Both the position numbers and the translations under genes were made by a program. The notes beneath the pieces are model-generated. The model did not search any database. It was not told the DNA's origin and saw only the letters and a program-made list of their open reading frames with translations. From positions 1 to 63,975 of the forward strand of contig PXPT01000030.1 in assembly GCA_003021505.1 (NCBI GenBank): a DNA stretch of 63,975 bases, given 5' to 3'. Within the stretch, counting starts at the first letter, position 1, and each line of letters starts with the position of its first letter. The stretch comes from Cyanobacteria bacterium QS_4_48_99. GTDB taxonomy: Bacteria > Cyanobacteriota > Cyanobacteriia > Cyanobacteriales > Rubidibacteraceae. Below, one piece after another: positions 28,600 to 39,089 of the stretch.

Positions 28600-28646
28600 G
28601 ATATATAGTTGCATGTTTGCAAAAATGCAAGCCGCCCGTCGTTTGC

Positions 28647-29663
28647 CTATTCTTCCACAGCAGAGATGGGTTCCTCTTCCTGTGGCTGGGAGCTGACTTC
28701 CGTTTGCTCGAAATCGCGCTGCATTCCTTCCTGAAGCTCGGTACCACTTGCCTTTGCTTCCGCTTCTTCCCGAAGTTTCTGGCGATACTTCTCAGCCATT
28801 TCTTCAGCTCTCTCGAAGACAACTTCCCGGTTCCTGAGCATGTCGCCGGCTTCTGGTTCCAGTTGCTTGGTGGAGAGAGAAATTCTGCCCTTTTCCGCAT
28901 CTAGGTCAATAATCATGACCTTCAACTCATCGTTGATGTTGAAAACACTGTGAGGGGTATCAATGTGGTCATGGGAAATTTCGGAGATGTGCAACAATCC
29001 GCTAACACCGCCAATGTCGATAAAGGCACCGTAAGGCTTGATTCCCCGTACCGAACCAACGACCACTTCGCCCACTTTCAAGCCGCTCATCTTGCGCTCG
29101 ACTAAAGCACGACGATGACTCAAAACCAAGCGATTGCGCTCTTCATCTACCTCCAGGAATTTGAGCGGCAACTCTTGAGCAACTAAATCCTCTTTGGGTT
29201 GGCGGGTACTAATGTGAGAGCCTGGAATAAAGCCTCGTAATCCCTCAATGCGTACTAGCGCACCTCCTCGGTTCGTCGCAAAGACTTCTGAGCGGACTGT
29301 CGCATCTTCGGTTTGTAGCTGACGTACTCTCTCCCAAGCTCGCATATACTCAATGCGGCGAATGGAAAGGGTGAGCTGTCCGTCTTCATTCTCGTCAGTC
29401 AGAATGAAAAACTCCCGCGTTTCATTTGGCTGTAAGACCTCGTCCGGGTTATCTACCCGGTTAATCGACATTTCCTGAACCGGTATGTAGGCAGCAGTTT
29501 TAGCACCAATGTCGATGAGAGCGCCCCTGGGTTCCATGCTGAAAACCGTTCCGGGGACGGTATCACCAGGGCTGAAGTGATAGTCGTACTTGTCGAGAAG
29601 GGCGGCAAAATCTTCGTGAGTAAAGCCAATATCTTGATTAGCGGTGGGTTTCTGACTGACCAT
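28647..29663 (-). CDS. rpsA: 30S ribosomal protein S1
   Basis: 338 residues with three S1 RNA-binding domains, about 30-105 (PGDTVPGTVFSMEPRGALIDI), 120-185 and 200-270 (GEVVVGSVRGIKPYGAFIDI). It has the short form of S1 typical of cyanobacteria and chloroplasts; E. coli S1 has six domains. The C-terminal 65 residues are acidic and Glu/Gln-rich, likely disordered. It binds mRNA on the small subunit. It ends the psbB-psbT-nrdR-rps1 gene run and has a strong terminator. Confidence 0.93.
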   Translation of the reverse strand: MVSQKPTANQDIGFTHEDFAALLDKYDYHFSPGDTVPGTVFSMEPRGALIDIGAKTAAYIPVQEMSINRVDNPDEVLQPNETREFFILTDENEDGQLTLSIRRIEYMRAWERVRQLQTEDATVRSEVFATNRGGALVRIEGLRGFIPGSHISTRQPKEDLVAQELPLKFLEVDEERNRLVLSHRRALVERKMSGLKVGEVVVGSVRGIKPYGAFIDIGGVSGLLHISEISHDHIDTPHSVFNINDELKVMIIDLDAEKGRISLSTKQLEPEAGDMLRNREVVFERAEEMAEKYRQKLREEAEAKASGTELQEGMQRDFEQTEVSSQPQEEEPISAVEE

Positions 29664-30046
29664 GTGGTTGCGTTTCCTAGTCGTTGTCTCCGTAGTTGCT
29701 ATTTTTCGATTGACGATGTACTTTCATTGGCTGCACGCAGCCTACACCAACCAATAGTAGAGCTTGTTTCTCTACAAGTGATAGAGTTTTGAAGCTGTCC
29801 GATAAGTTAACCTAACAAGTATAAGCTTTTAGGTAGTCGAATTTAATAACCATGCTAGGGTTGAGTTGCCGGTACGCCTCGAGTCTTGTTAAGTTTAGCG
29901 TCTCTACGATTTTTCAGTTGTACTACTTGGGAGAGTTAATCTCTCTTTCAAGAAGACACAACTGGCAAGTTAGATCTTAGCTCAGAAGTTCTAGTTTTTT
30001 GGTTCGCTGGCTGAGAGAGGAATCAGCTTCGCCAACCAAGCTGCTT
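29664..30046. other. rps1 upstream region / long leader
   Basis: No gene is seen in about 380 bp. The length suggests a separate rps1 promoter and perhaps a long leader. Candidate AT-rich promoter patches occur around 29800-29860. Confidence 0.4.
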
Positions 30047-30589
30047 TCAAGAACGGGTCACAATTGAGGAAGAATTGTCCTGCTCTACTGCTTTTGGCGA
30101 GGAGGGATGCCAACTACTGGGAGGAGCAAGAGGGGGAACTTCATTCTGGAGATTGTCGAGGGTTTCAACAAAGTCCTTAATGCCCTGAAATTGACGGTAG
30201 ACTGAAGCAAAGCGAACGTAAGCAACTTCGTTTTCGCAGCGTAGGTATCTTAGGATTAATTCCCCTAGTTCCTGGGAAGTTACTTCTTGCTCACAACGTT
30301 GTTGTAGTTGAGCTTCAACCTCATCAACTAAAGCTTCTAGATGCCCATGCGGAATACCTGTTTTTTCACAGGCACGCACGACTCCCCGAAGTAGCTTGGA
30401 GCGGTCAAAAGATTCCCGGTTGCCATCCCGTTTGATTACCGTGATGGGGACAAATTCTATCCGTTCATAAGTAGTAAAGCGATGTTTGCACCGCAGACAC
30501 TCTCGGCGTCGTCGTACGCTCTGTCCTCCTTCGGTAGAACGGGATTCGAGAACGCGACTGTCGGTATGCTGACAAGATGAACATTGCAT
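30047..30589 (-). CDS. nrdR: Transcriptional repressor NrdR
   Basis: 180 residues from [17 protein letters not shown]; an AGGAG site lies 7 nt upstream of this ATG, so the longer frame to 30688 is not used. The zinc ribbon has C3, C6, C31 and C34 (CSSC and CLRC). An ATP-cone follows at about 47-137 ([21 protein letters not shown]). NrdR senses nucleotide pools and represses ribonucleotide-reductase genes. The last 30 residues are an unusual Pro/Ser-rich tail. Confidence 0.95.
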   Translation of the reverse strand: MQCSSCQHTDSRVLESRSTEGGQSVRRRRECLRCKHRFTTYERIEFVPITVIKRDGNRESFDRSKLLRGVVRACEKTGIPHGHLEALVDEVEAQLQQRCEQEVTSQELGELILRYLRCENEVAYVRFASVYRQFQGIKDFVETLDNLQNEVPPLAPPSSWHPSSPKAVEQDNSSSIVTRS

Positions 30590-30833
30590 GGTGAAACTCC
30601 TGTGAAAGCTCGATGAATCTAGGAACTGTTTTCGGCGCTCTCGCACAGGAAAGCTCAATTGCCTGGAATATAAAAATCTGAGCCGCATTCGGTTGCCTCC
30701 TAACTTTTAGCCAAGCAGCAGACAACGATTTACGGCTCATAACCTTCAAAAGGTCTATCAAGTCTAGAGTCCCCCTATCCCTAAAAACCAGGATAGGCAC
30801 TCTCAGCAGGTTCTGTGGCGTTCGCAATAATCT

Positions 30834-30929
30834 TTATTTGTTGATTCGCGGTGGCTCCCGAAAAGCGACTGCAAAAAAGAGAACCCCAATTGCACAGGCG
30901 AGAATAAAGATGTAAGCAACGCTTTCCAT
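30834..30929 (-). CDS. psbT: Photosystem II reaction centre protein T
   Basis: 31 residues: [20 protein letters not shown] followed by [11 protein letters not shown]. One transmembrane helix with the family's conserved basic C-terminus. PsbT sits at the PSII dimer interface. It lies 206 bp downstream of psbB with a hairpin between, and nrdR follows. Confidence 0.95.
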   Translation of the reverse strand: MESVAYIFILACAIGVLFFAVAFREPPRINK

Positions 30930-31072
30930 GTCAAAAATCCTGATTGCTTCACGATCTAGTCTATCAACAACAGCAGTAGAAAGCGAGTGCGTAGTTCCGC
31001 ATGGGCTGTGGTTCGCAGCGGAGAAACTTCTGGGTGCGAATTTTCCTAGCACCACAACCCTTTCTAGTGAAA

Positions 31073-31105
31073 GCAAGGGGGGAGCGGAGTCACCCCTTGC
31101 TTTTT
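31073..31105 (-). terminator. Hairpin between psbB and psbT
   Basis: GCAAGGGG and CCCCTTGC form a perfect 8-bp stem with a 12-nt loop, 36 bp after the psbB stop. TTTC follows on the psbB strand and TTTTT on the other. It could act as a terminator or as a processing/stability element separating psbB from psbT. Confidence 0.6.
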
Positions 31106-31135
31106 GCATCTGCTAACTCAAGTTCGCTTGTTACT

Positions 31136-32674
31136 CTAAACAGACTCGCTTTCGGGTTGCCTGGTAGTTTTGTCGCCCACTTTCTGGAAAAATCCCCACT
31201 CAACTTGCTCTTCTTCGAGTTCGGGGTCAACGCCAGCAAAAACATCGCGGAATATAGTGCGAGAACCATGCCAGATGTGACCGAAGAAGAATAGTAGGGC
31301 AAATGTCGCATGTCCAAAGGTGAACCAACCTCTGGGACTGGTGCGGAAGACACCGTCAGCATCCACTGTTTCGCGGTCAAACTTGAATAGTTCGCCGAGT
31401 TGAGCCTTACGGGCGTATCTCTTCACCTGGAGGGGTTCTTCAAAGGTTTGCCCATCCAGGTCGCCACCAACGAAGCTAACAGTGACGCCCTTCTGCTCGA
31501 TACTATATTGCGATTCTGCCCGACGGAAGGGAATGTCAGCCCGAACCACGCCTTCGGAGTCCACTAAGAGAACAGGGAAGGTTTCAAAGAAGTTGGGCAG
31601 CCGACGCACGCTTAGTTCGCGACCTTCTTGATCCTGGAATAGGGGATGTCCTAACCAACTTTGAGCGATGCCGTCCCCTTCGTTCATAGGACCAACGCGG
31701 AACAGACCCCCTTTCGAGGGATTGTTTCCGACATAGTCGTAGAAGGCTAACTTTTCAGGAATCTTTGACCAGGCTTCTGCTCGGCTGTCACCGGCTGCCA
31801 TGTTCACGCCTACCCGTCGCTCAATTTCTTCCTGGAAGTAGCCCTGATCCCACTGGTAGCGGGTGGGACCGAACAAATCAATGGGCGTGGTGGCGTGACC
31901 GTACCACATTGTTCCGGCCACCACAAAGGCGGCAAAAAAAACGGCAGCGATGCTACTGGAGAGTACGGTTTCGATGTTCCCCATACGCAGAGCTTTGTAG
32001 AGTCGCTCTGGCGGTCGAACAGAGAGGTGGAAAATCCCTGCTATAATGCCCACCACCCCAGCAGCGATATGGTGAGCGACTACTCCCCCTGGATTAAAGG
32101 GGTTAAATCCAGCCGGTCCCCACTCGGGCGCAACGCCTTGGACATGACCAGTGAGCCCGTAGGGGTCAGTTACCCACATGCCAGGTCCAAACAGACCAGT
32201 TAGGTGGAAAGCCCCAAATCCAAAGCAAAGCAGACCGGATAAGAAAAGGTGAATGCCAAAGATTTTGGGTAGGTCGAGGGCGGCATCACCCGTGCGGGGG
32301 TCTCTAAAGAGTTCTAAGTCCCAGTAAACCCAGTGCCAGCAAGCAGCTAGGAATAAGAGACCAGAAAGGATAATGTGAGCGATCGCCACACCTTCAAATG
32401 ACCAAAATCCGGGGTTGACCACGGTTTCGCCAGTGACGCTCCATCCTCCCCAGGATTCGGTTACTCCCAAGCGAGACATAAAGGGCAGAACGAACATACC
32501 CTGACGCCACATCGGGTTTAAAACGGGATCGCTGGGATCGAAAATTGCCAGCTCATACAGAGCCATTGAACCTGCCCATCCGGCAACTAGGGCAGTATGC
32601 ATTAGGTGGACTGCAATCAGACGTCCTGGGTCGTTCAGGACGACTGTATGGACTCGGTACCAAGGTAGTCCCAT
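31136..32674 (-). CDS. psbB: Photosystem II CP47 chlorophyll protein
   Basis: 512 residues, close to the usual 507-510. Six transmembrane helices with chlorophyll-ligating histidines (for example [38 protein letters not shown]) and a large lumenal loop between helices V and VI (about 260-440). CP47 is the inner antenna of photosystem II and binds the core next to D2. An AGGAGGAG site lies about 8 nt upstream of the ATG. First gene of the psbB-psbT-nrdR-rps1 run. Confidence 0.99.
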   Translation of the reverse strand: MGLPWYRVHTVVLNDPGRLIAVHLMHTALVAGWAGSMALYELAIFDPSDPVLNPMWRQGMFVLPFMSRLGVTESWGGWSVTGETVVNPGFWSFEGVAIAHIILSGLLFLAACWHWVYWDLELFRDPRTGDAALDLPKIFGIHLFLSGLLCFGFGAFHLTGLFGPGMWVTDPYGLTGHVQGVAPEWGPAGFNPFNPGGVVAHHIAAGVVGIIAGIFHLSVRPPERLYKALRMGNIETVLSSSIAAVFFAAFVVAGTMWYGHATTPIDLFGPTRYQWDQGYFQEEIERRVGVNMAAGDSRAEAWSKIPEKLAFYDYVGNNPSKGGLFRVGPMNEGDGIAQSWLGHPLFQDQEGRELSVRRLPNFFETFPVLLVDSEGVVRADIPFRRAESQYSIEQKGVTVSFVGGDLDGQTFEEPLQVKRYARKAQLGELFKFDRETVDADGVFRTSPRGWFTFGHATFALLFFFGHIWHGSRTIFRDVFAGVDPELEEEQVEWGFFQKVGDKTTRQPESESV

Positions 32675-33017
32675 TGACTACGCTCCTCCTGTTGAAAATT
32701 AATGTCTACGGTGTTTACTTCAACGCTTCTTCTTTTAATTTATATTAGATTTCGCCCTCTCCACTTGCCCTTTTGCCATTATTGTCAAGGACAAATTTCG
32801 GATGAAGGCTTGGACAAAGCATCCTTGGAAACTGAAGATTATTTAAAGAAGTGTAACTTTTCTTAGAGTCGATTGCAAGCTGCTGTACGCTTGTAATGTG
32901 GAACTCGAGTCGGAGATTACTCTCATACCATGCCTGCCTCTTGCTTGCAACAGACTTTCCCCTAAATCCTCTGTATCGTCGAAATCGCAAGTACGGAATT
33001 AGATGGGAAGGTTAGCC
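32675..33017. other. psbB upstream region
   Basis: No gene is seen. On the minus strand the psbB leader contains an AT-rich patch TAATATAAATTAAAA about 60-75 nt before the start, a plausible -10 area for a light-regulated promoter (inference). The left part belongs to the 5' side of psbB and the right part to the 3' end of the MFS gene. Confidence 0.4.
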
Positions 33018-34382
33018 TTAGGCACTTACCGCTTCGGTGTCAGCGGTTCCTTCCTCTGTGACCTTCTTAACTCCTGAAACTGACACAGCAGCCACTACCA
33101 GGAATACACCGCCTAGCACCACTGCCATCAAAGAATTGTTGCCGAGAAAGTTTTTCATTACCCACCCCAACCCAACAGAGGCGATGACTTGGGGGAGAAC
33201 AATGAAGGAGTTGAAAATGCCCATGTAAACGCCTGTTTCTTCTTCGGGCAGGAGATCGGACAAAATTGCGTAGGGCATAGATAATGCAGCTGCCCAGGTA
33301 AGTCCAAAGCAAGCCATCGGCAGCAGCATTAGATATTGATCGCGAATGAATAGTAAAGATATCAAAGCCGCCCCACCGCACAGAAGGCAGAAGGCATAGA
33401 TTGCCTTGCGACTGGTGAGGGCGACCAATTTAGATAGAGACAGGGAAAAGAGGAAGCAGACAACATTGTAAAGCGCAATACAAAGTCCTGCCCATTCCAC
33501 CCCATTGGTGTAAAGCTGGGAAGTCTCATCGGGGGCACCAAAAATTTGGTACCCCACTGCTGGGGGGAAATAGAGAACAACAGAAAAAATTCCCAGCCAA
33601 GTAAAAAACTGCACCCATGCCAACTGTCTCATCGTGGTGGGCATCTGTCGGATAGAAGCGAAAATCGCTGAGGCAAAACTGAAAAGTCCTCCCTGTTTTA
33701 CCAGGCGCTTCTGTAGCAGATTTAAATCTTCTGGCGAGTATTCCTTCGTTGTCACTACTGTCCAAACAATCGCTCCTAGAAAAACTGCCGCGCCCAAGTA
33801 GTAGGAGATTTTCACTGTCAACGGAATCGTAGTCTCGACGTTAGTAAGGCTTGAAACGTTCAATACATGGTTCAATATCCAGGGGCAGAGAGAAGCAACT
33901 ACGGCACCAAAACCAAAAAAGAAGCTTTGCATGGCAAATCCTCGAGTGCTTTGTTTCTCCGGTAGGGTATCAGAGACAAAGGCTCGGAAAGGTTCCTGGG
34001 AGACGTTGACGGCGGTGTCTAACATCCACAGTGCACCTACTGCCATCCAGAGACTAGAGGAGTTAGGCATGAGAATGAGGGCAACCGAAGCGAGAATTGC
34101 TCCCACTAGGAAGTAGGGTCGCCGTCTCCCAAGAGGTCCCCAGGTGCGATCGCTCATGTAGCCAACAATGGGTGGAACGAATAATCCCGTCAGGGGTGCT
34201 GCTAGCCAGAGAATGGGAATTTGCTCGGGGTTGGCACCGAGATATCCATAAATGGCACTGGTATTTGCGATCTGTAATGTCCAACCAAACTGGATTCCAA
34301 AAAAACCAAAGCTCGTATTCCAGAGCTGCCAGAACCCCAGAGGGGTCTTTTGTGGTTGCTGATTTTCGCGTTCTTCTTGCAT
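33018..34382 (-). CDS. MFS transporter, SLC45/GPH-like
   Basis: 454 residues, twelve hydrophobic segments. The N-terminal pattern WNTSFGFFGIQFGWTLQIANTSAIYGYLGA and PPIVGYMSDRTWGPLGRRRPYFLVG (the MFS loop 2-3 motif) is that of sucrose-transporter-like GPH/SLC45 proteins. FVSDTLPEKQSTRGFAMQSF in the middle and ILSDLLPEEETGVYMGIFN near the end are characteristic repeats. It likely imports or exports a sugar or glycoside with protons or sodium; the substrate is unknown. Confidence 0.85.
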   Translation of the reverse strand: MQEERENQQPQKTPLGFWQLWNTSFGFFGIQFGWTLQIANTSAIYGYLGANPEQIPILWLAAPLTGLFVPPIVGYMSDRTWGPLGRRRPYFLVGAILASVALILMPNSSSLWMAVGALWMLDTAVNVSQEPFRAFVSDTLPEKQSTRGFAMQSFFFGFGAVVASLCPWILNHVLNVSSLTNVETTIPLTVKISYYLGAAVFLGAIVWTVVTTKEYSPEDLNLLQKRLVKQGGLFSFASAIFASIRQMPTTMRQLAWVQFFTWLGIFSVVLYFPPAVGYQIFGAPDETSQLYTNGVEWAGLCIALYNVVCFLFSLSLSKLVALTSRKAIYAFCLLCGGAALISLLFIRDQYLMLLPMACFGLTWAAALSMPYAILSDLLPEEETGVYMGIFNSFIVLPQVIASVGLGWVMKNFLGNNSLMAVVLGGVFLVVAAVSVSGVKKVTEEGTADTEAVSA

Positions 34383-34428
34383 GGAAGTTTGCCAGTTACA
34401 CTACTGTTGAGCAACACCTTAAATAATT

Positions 34429-34746
34429 TTAAAGTTCGCCGACTTGATTAAGAATGGCTTCGGCTGTCGCTAAATGCTCAATTGCTTGTTGCGCGCTGAT
34501 TAGACGTTTGAGAACCACTTTACCAATAGTTGTGCCTGAGTTGCTCATCTCAGCGTTAGGTTTGACTTCTAGCATAAGGACGGCATCTTCTACCTGGTAA
34601 AGCCATAATTTTTCTCCTTGCTCAACAATACCAAGATTAAGGCGCTCAATTTCAGGTTGACGTCGCCTGGTATGGATATTCCAAAGTCCGCCAAATTCCC
34701 AAACTCGACCCACTGTCCAGCCATCGGATAAGAAAAAGTATTTCAT
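34429..34746 (-). CDS. Conserved hypothetical protein, 105 residues
   Basis: A soluble protein with an N-terminal beta-rich half (MKYFFLSDGWTVGRVWEFGG, GEKLWLYQVEDAVLMLEVKP) and an acidic C-terminal helix (LISAQQAIEHLATAEAIL). I recognise no family. Its composition matches its neighbours and the frame is clean. Divergent from the kinase-like gene with about 155 bp between them, and 46 bp upstream of the MFS gene on the same strand. Confidence 0.6.
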   Translation of the reverse strand: MKYFFLSDGWTVGRVWEFGGLWNIHTRRRQPEIERLNLGIVEQGEKLWLYQVEDAVLMLEVKPNAEMSNSGTTIGKVVLKRLISAQQAIEHLATAEAILNQVGEL

Positions 34747-34901
34747 TGAGGCTCACTCAGCAACTTATTGGTCGGCTAACTGTTAGGAGCTTGGTGGGAG
34801 TCGTACTGTAACTCGGCACTTGGGTAAAGGTGTGATCACTTTAGCAACTGAAGCGGGTATTTTAATCCATATCATCAATTTCTGTGAGAGGAGAGTAAGC
34901 T

Positions 34902-36686
34902 ATGAGTATCGCAGTTAACCCCATGAGCAGCTACCCTGACATCTCTGCCCACGGCTATCAAATCAACCAACAACTCGGTTACAACTACAAAGGCGGACGA
35001 TTTACCTATCAAGCTGTCAATCTAGAGACTCAGGAATCTGTTGTGATTAAGCAGTTTCGATTTGTTACTGATAGCGGCAACGGGTCAGCCTCCAAATCAA
35101 TTGAGCGGGAGTTACAAGCACTATTAAATTTAAATCATCCTGGCATTCCTCGCTATCTTGACTGCTTTGACCCTGGTAACGGAATTTGCTTGGTGCAGGA
35201 ATATAAAAATGCCCAACCCCTATCTGTACCACACAGTTTTAACCTCGATGAAATTAAGCATATTGCGGTTTCAGTTTTAGAGATTTTGAGCTATCTGCAA
35301 AGTCGGACTCCTTCGATAATTCACCAAAATATCAAACCGGAACACATTTTGGTAGATGAGCAGTTGCATGTTTATCTGGTGGATTTGGGTTTGCCCGAGA
35401 TAGGAAATAGAGAAGTTGTGGAAACGAGCAGCAAGGTAGCCGGTACGACTGGATTCCTCATGACCCCAGAACAGTGGTTAAATCGCCCCTTAACCAAAGC
35501 CTCTGACTTATATGTCCTGGGAGCTACGCTAATTTGCTTACTCACCGGAACCAAATCAACTGAGATTGGTGACATCATTGACGGTAACTTTCAGATTAAT
35601 TTCAAACCTTTCGCCTCTCAATTCAGCTTAGAATTTATTGAGTGGCTAGAGAAAATGGTACATCCCAAGCTCAACGAGCGCTTCGATGGAGCGGAATCTG
35701 CATTAGAAGCCCTCAAACCACTGTCGCTCATACGAACTCCCACAGTTGAATTAAGTCAACTTCGCCTTGAGTTTGAGGCATCCTACTTAGGTGAGAAATT
35801 GACGCAAACGGTTGAAGTTGGTAACTCTGTTCCCGAGACAGTTTTAGAGGGAAATTGGGAAGTAGCACCGCATCTGAGCGATCCCCCCCATACACCAGAT
35901 TGTCATGCTTGGATTTCGTTCAACCCCACCAAATTTGCAAGCAATCTCACTGAGTGCGCGATCACGGTGAATACGAGTAAGTTGATAGCAGATCGAGTTT
36001 ATGAGCGTCAGCTTCTTCTACATACAAATGCAGTTCCAGAGACTCATACTTTAACAGTTAAAGTGAAAATGCCCCCGCAGCCCATTCAAACCAGACAACC
36101 GCCTTATCGTACTCTTATTTGGCTACTGGTTGCTTCTTTACTAGGAGCTTTTGTGGGAGCAAAGGTGGTTGGCACTGGCGTGGGAGGTACAACAGTTGGG
36201 ACTGCGGCAGCAGTTGGAGTTACAATTGGCGCAGAAACTGTGGCTGTGATTAAGGGGGTAATTGGGGCTGAAACTATAGCTTTAGTTGGTGCTGCGGCTG
36301 TAGTTGCATGCGGACTAGTAATTACAGCTGCAATTCTCCTTGGTAGCGGTGCTGTATCTGGAGTTTTATGGATCGGAACTTGTCTTGTAGTTGCGGCTGT
36401 GCTTTTAGTGATGCTTCAGCCCGGGAGCAAAACTATAACTACAATTAAAAACTTCCTAAATCGAGGATTTACTCAAGGCTTTGCTATTTTACTCCTGCTA
36501 CTAACAGCAGGGGTAGGGATTTGTTTAGGAATTACTCTTGCCCTGGGAGTACAGAATTTTTACACGCTCTTGGTACTGCTAGGAACTGGGCTACCACTAG
36601 CAGCAATTTTTCTTTATACATATTTCAAACGACGCCGATCAATTGTTAGATATCGCCAGGGTGAGCGACAAGTAATTAAGCCATAA
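34902..36686 (+). CDS. Membrane-anchored Ser/Thr kinase-like protein, possible pseudokinase
   Basis: 594 residues, start supported by GAGGAGAG upstream. Kinase-like domain about 18-275: ATP lysine K50 (VVIKQF), helix-C E70, and DLG at 161-163 in place of DFG. The catalytic loop reads HQNIKPEHIL (141-150) instead of HRDLKPxNIL, so the catalytic Asp is Asn and the second Asn is His. The glycine loop is also poor. A beta-rich domain follows, about 285-400, then five or six hydrophobic helices to 580 rich in Gly/Ala/Val. The domain may bind ATP without phosphotransfer, acting as a membrane scaffold or sensor. Confidence 0.8.
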   Translation: MSIAVNPMSSYPDISAHGYQINQQLGYNYKGGRFTYQAVNLETQESVVIKQFRFVTDSGNGSASKSIERELQALLNLNHPGIPRYLDCFDPGNGICLVQEYKNAQPLSVPHSFNLDEIKHIAVSVLEILSYLQSRTPSIIHQNIKPEHILVDEQLHVYLVDLGLPEIGNREVVETSSKVAGTTGFLMTPEQWLNRPLTKASDLYVLGATLICLLTGTKSTEIGDIIDGNFQINFKPFASQFSLEFIEWLEKMVHPKLNERFDGAESALEALKPLSLIRTPTVELSQLRLEFEASYLGEKLTQTVEVGNSVPETVLEGNWEVAPHLSDPPHTPDCHAWISFNPTKFASNLTECAITVNTSKLIADRVYERQLLLHTNAVPETHTLTVKVKMPPQPIQTRQPPYRTLIWLLVASLLGAFVGAKVVGTGVGGTTVGTAAAVGVTIGAETVAVIKGVIGAETIALVGAAAVVACGLVITAAILLGSGAVSGVLWIGTCLVVAAVLLVMLQPGSKTITTIKNFLNRGFTQGFAILLLLLTAGVGICLGITLALGVQNFYTLLVLLGTGLPLAAIFLYTYFKRRRSIVRYRQGERQVIKP

Positions 36687-36845
36687 CTACAGTGAGATAG
36701 CGCTTGATTATCCTACAACTTTGTCCTCTCACCGAAATGAGAAGAGCTGAAGTTGATATTGGTGGGCAGCGATCGCGAGCTCTGCGTAGCTACACTAAAA
36801 TTAATGGTGACAAGCACGAGTCATTGCTACTCCAACGCTCAAACC

Positions 36846-38777
36846 ATGACCATTACATCCCCAGTCGAATTCCAAGAATCCTTTGACGTTATTGTCGTCG
36901 GCGCAGGACACTCCGGTTGCGAAGCTGCCCTTGCTTCCGCACGCTTGGGTTGTCGTACCCTGATGCTGAACCTGAACCTGGACAAAATCGCTTGGCAGCC
37001 CTGTAACCCCGCAGTCGGTGCCCCAGCGAAGTCCCAACTTGCCCATGAAGTTGATGCCCTGGGCGGAGAAATCGGCAAGATGGCTGACCGTACCTATTTG
37101 CAAAAGCGCGTCCTCAACGCTTCACGAGGACCTGCGGTGTGGGCATTACGGGCACAAACGGACAAGCGAGAATACTCGAGTGTCATGAGAGAGATTGTTG
37201 AGAATCAGGAAAACTTGACAATCCGCGAAGGCATGGTGACAGATTTAGTGCTGGGGGAAAATGATGAAGTAGTTGGTGTGGAAACTTACTTTGGGGCTTG
37301 CTTTGAAGCGAAAGCCGTGGTTATCACCACCGGAACCTTCCTGGGTGGATGTATCTGGGTAGGCAATAAGTCCATGCCTGCAGGACGCGCCGGGGAGTTT
37401 GCTGCTGTGGGATTAACAGAAACTCTCAACCGCATGGGCTTTGAGACGGGACGACTGAAAACAGGAACCCCTGCCCGAGTGGATAAGCGTTCTGTGGACT
37501 ACAGCAAGATGGAACCCCACCCCCCAGATGAGCAGGTGCGCTGGTTCAGCTTTGACCCCGAAGTATGGGTGGAGAAGGAACAGATGAGTTGCTATCTCAC
37601 CCATACCACTGCCGAGACACACCAATTGATTCGGGAAAATCTCCACTTGTCGCCCGTATATGGCGGTTGGGTGGATGCGAAAGGACCGCGTTACTGTCCC
37701 AGCATTGAAGATAAGATTGTCCGCTTTGCTGATAAGCAAAGTCACCAGATATTTATAGAACCGGAAGGGCGAGAAATTCCCGAACTCTACATTCAGGGAT
37801 TATCGACGGGGCTTCCTGAGAACTTACAACTCCAAATGTTGCGAACACTTCCGGGTTTAGAAAACTGCAAGATGCTGCGTCCTGCCTATGCAGTTGAGTA
37901 TGATTACTTACCCGCAACCCAGTGTTACCCCACCTTAATGACGAAAAAGCTAGAAGGGCTATTCTGTGCAGGGCAAATTAATGGCACGACTGGGTATGAA
38001 GAGGCAGCCGCCCAGGGAATTGTTGCAGGCATTAATGCGGTTCGTTTTGCCCGAAATGAGGAAATGATTGTTTTTCCCCGCGAGCAAAGCTACATAGGCA
38101 CGCTAATTGATGACCTATGTACTAAAGAGCTGCGGGAACCTTACCGGATGCTCACCAGTCGCTCGGAATATCGGTTAGTGCTGCGCTCGGATAATGCGGA
38201 TAAGCGCTTAACGCCTTTAGGTAGAGAAATTGGCTTAATTGATGACCGCCGTTGGGCATCGTTCCAAAACAAGCAGGCTAATATTACTGCGGAGAAGGAG
38301 CGAGTTCAACAAACGCGCATCAAAGAGCGGGATGAGGTGGGGCAAGCAATTGCCTCCGAGAAAGGGCAAAAAATCAAAGGCTCCATTACACTCGCTGAAC
38401 TTTTGCGTCGCCCCGGTTTCCATTACGCTGACCTCGAACCCTACGGCTTGGGTAATTCCGAGCTTCACCGTTGCGAAAAAGAGGGTGCAGAAATTGAGAT
38501 TAAGTATGCAGGTTACATCCAGCGCCAGCAAAACCAGATTGACCAAGTGATGCGCCAAGCACACCGTCCCTTGCCTTCTGGAATTGACTACATGGCAATA
38601 GACACGCTGTCGATGGAGGCACGGGAAAAACTCAATCAGGTAAAACCGCTCACTATTGGTCAGGCTTCTCGCATCGGTGGTGTTAATCCCGCCGATATTA
38701 ATGCTCTACTGGTTCATCTAGAAGTAGAGTCGCGTACTACCAAGCAGAACGTTAAGCGTGGCGTTTCTGTTAGCTAA
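36846..38777 (+). CDS. mnmG: tRNA uridine-5-carboxymethylaminomethyl(34) synthesis enzyme MnmG
   Basis: 643 residues from [24 protein letters not shown]; the open frame extends to 36753 but the extension is not conserved. FAD enzyme that works with MnmE to modify the wobble uridine of several tRNAs. Markers: the Rossmann motif [40 protein letters not shown] near 56-77, TGTFLGG near 160, the cysteine-bearing GAPARVDKR-type region ([12 protein letters not shown]), and [20 protein letters not shown] near 375. Length and order are normal. Confidence 0.96.
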   Translation: MTITSPVEFQESFDVIVVGAGHSGCEAALASARLGCRTLMLNLNLDKIAWQPCNPAVGAPAKSQLAHEVDALGGEIGKMADRTYLQKRVLNASRGPAVWALRAQTDKREYSSVMREIVENQENLTIREGMVTDLVLGENDEVVGVETYFGACFEAKAVVITTGTFLGGCIWVGNKSMPAGRAGEFAAVGLTETLNRMGFETGRLKTGTPARVDKRSVDYSKMEPHPPDEQVRWFSFDPEVWVEKEQMSCYLTHTTAETHQLIRENLHLSPVYGGWVDAKGPRYCPSIEDKIVRFADKQSHQIFIEPEGREIPELYIQGLSTGLPENLQLQMLRTLPGLENCKMLRPAYAVEYDYLPATQCYPTLMTKKLEGLFCAGQINGTTGYEEAAAQGIVAGINAVRFARNEEMIVFPREQSYIGTLIDDLCTKELREPYRMLTSRSEYRLVLRSDNADKRLTPLGREIGLIDDRRWASFQNKQANITAEKERVQQTRIKERDEVGQAIASEKGQKIKGSITLAELLRRPGFHYADLEPYGLGNSELHRCEKEGAEIEIKYAGYIQRQQNQIDQVMRQAHRPLPSGIDYMAIDTLSMEAREKLNQVKPLTIGQASRIGGVNPADINALLVHLEVESRTTKQNVKRGVSVS

Positions 38778-38807
38778 AGGTGTTTCTCTTAGCTAAAGGT
38801 GTTTCTC
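38770..38807 (+). repeat. 19-bp tandem duplication at the mnmG stop
   Basis: TTAGCTAAAGGTGTTTCTC occurs twice head to tail (38770-38788 and 38789-38807). The first copy contains the mnmG stop codon TAA at 38775-38777. Confidence 0.8.
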
Positions 38808-39089
38808 TCGCCTGTTAAATTTCTAATTTCTAGAAGGATAGGATAGAAATAGAATACCGGCATAGGGTGAACCAATTTTGGATTTGCGATTGACGATTTT
38901 GGATTACCCAGGGGCTTGCTAATCGCTAATGGCTGATCGCTGATTGACAAGGGAATGGGCATGAGACCCATGAATACCTAAATCCAAAACCGACGCGCAG
39001 CCCGAAGAGCTCGCTGGAACGCAAAATCTAAAATCCTTTGTCACTCCTGCTAACTAGCGGTGAAGATTCGAGCTTAGGAGTTCCGTATA
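38808..39089. repeat. Intergenic repeats incl. 43-bp dispersed repeat copy B (38985-39027)
   Basis: The stretch is noncoding and built of short repeats (GATTTGCGATTGACGATTTTGG, GCTAATCGCTAATGGCTGATCGCTGATTG). Positions 38985-39027 are the reverse complement of the 43-bp repeat at 25537-25579 with four differences. Confidence 0.6.
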
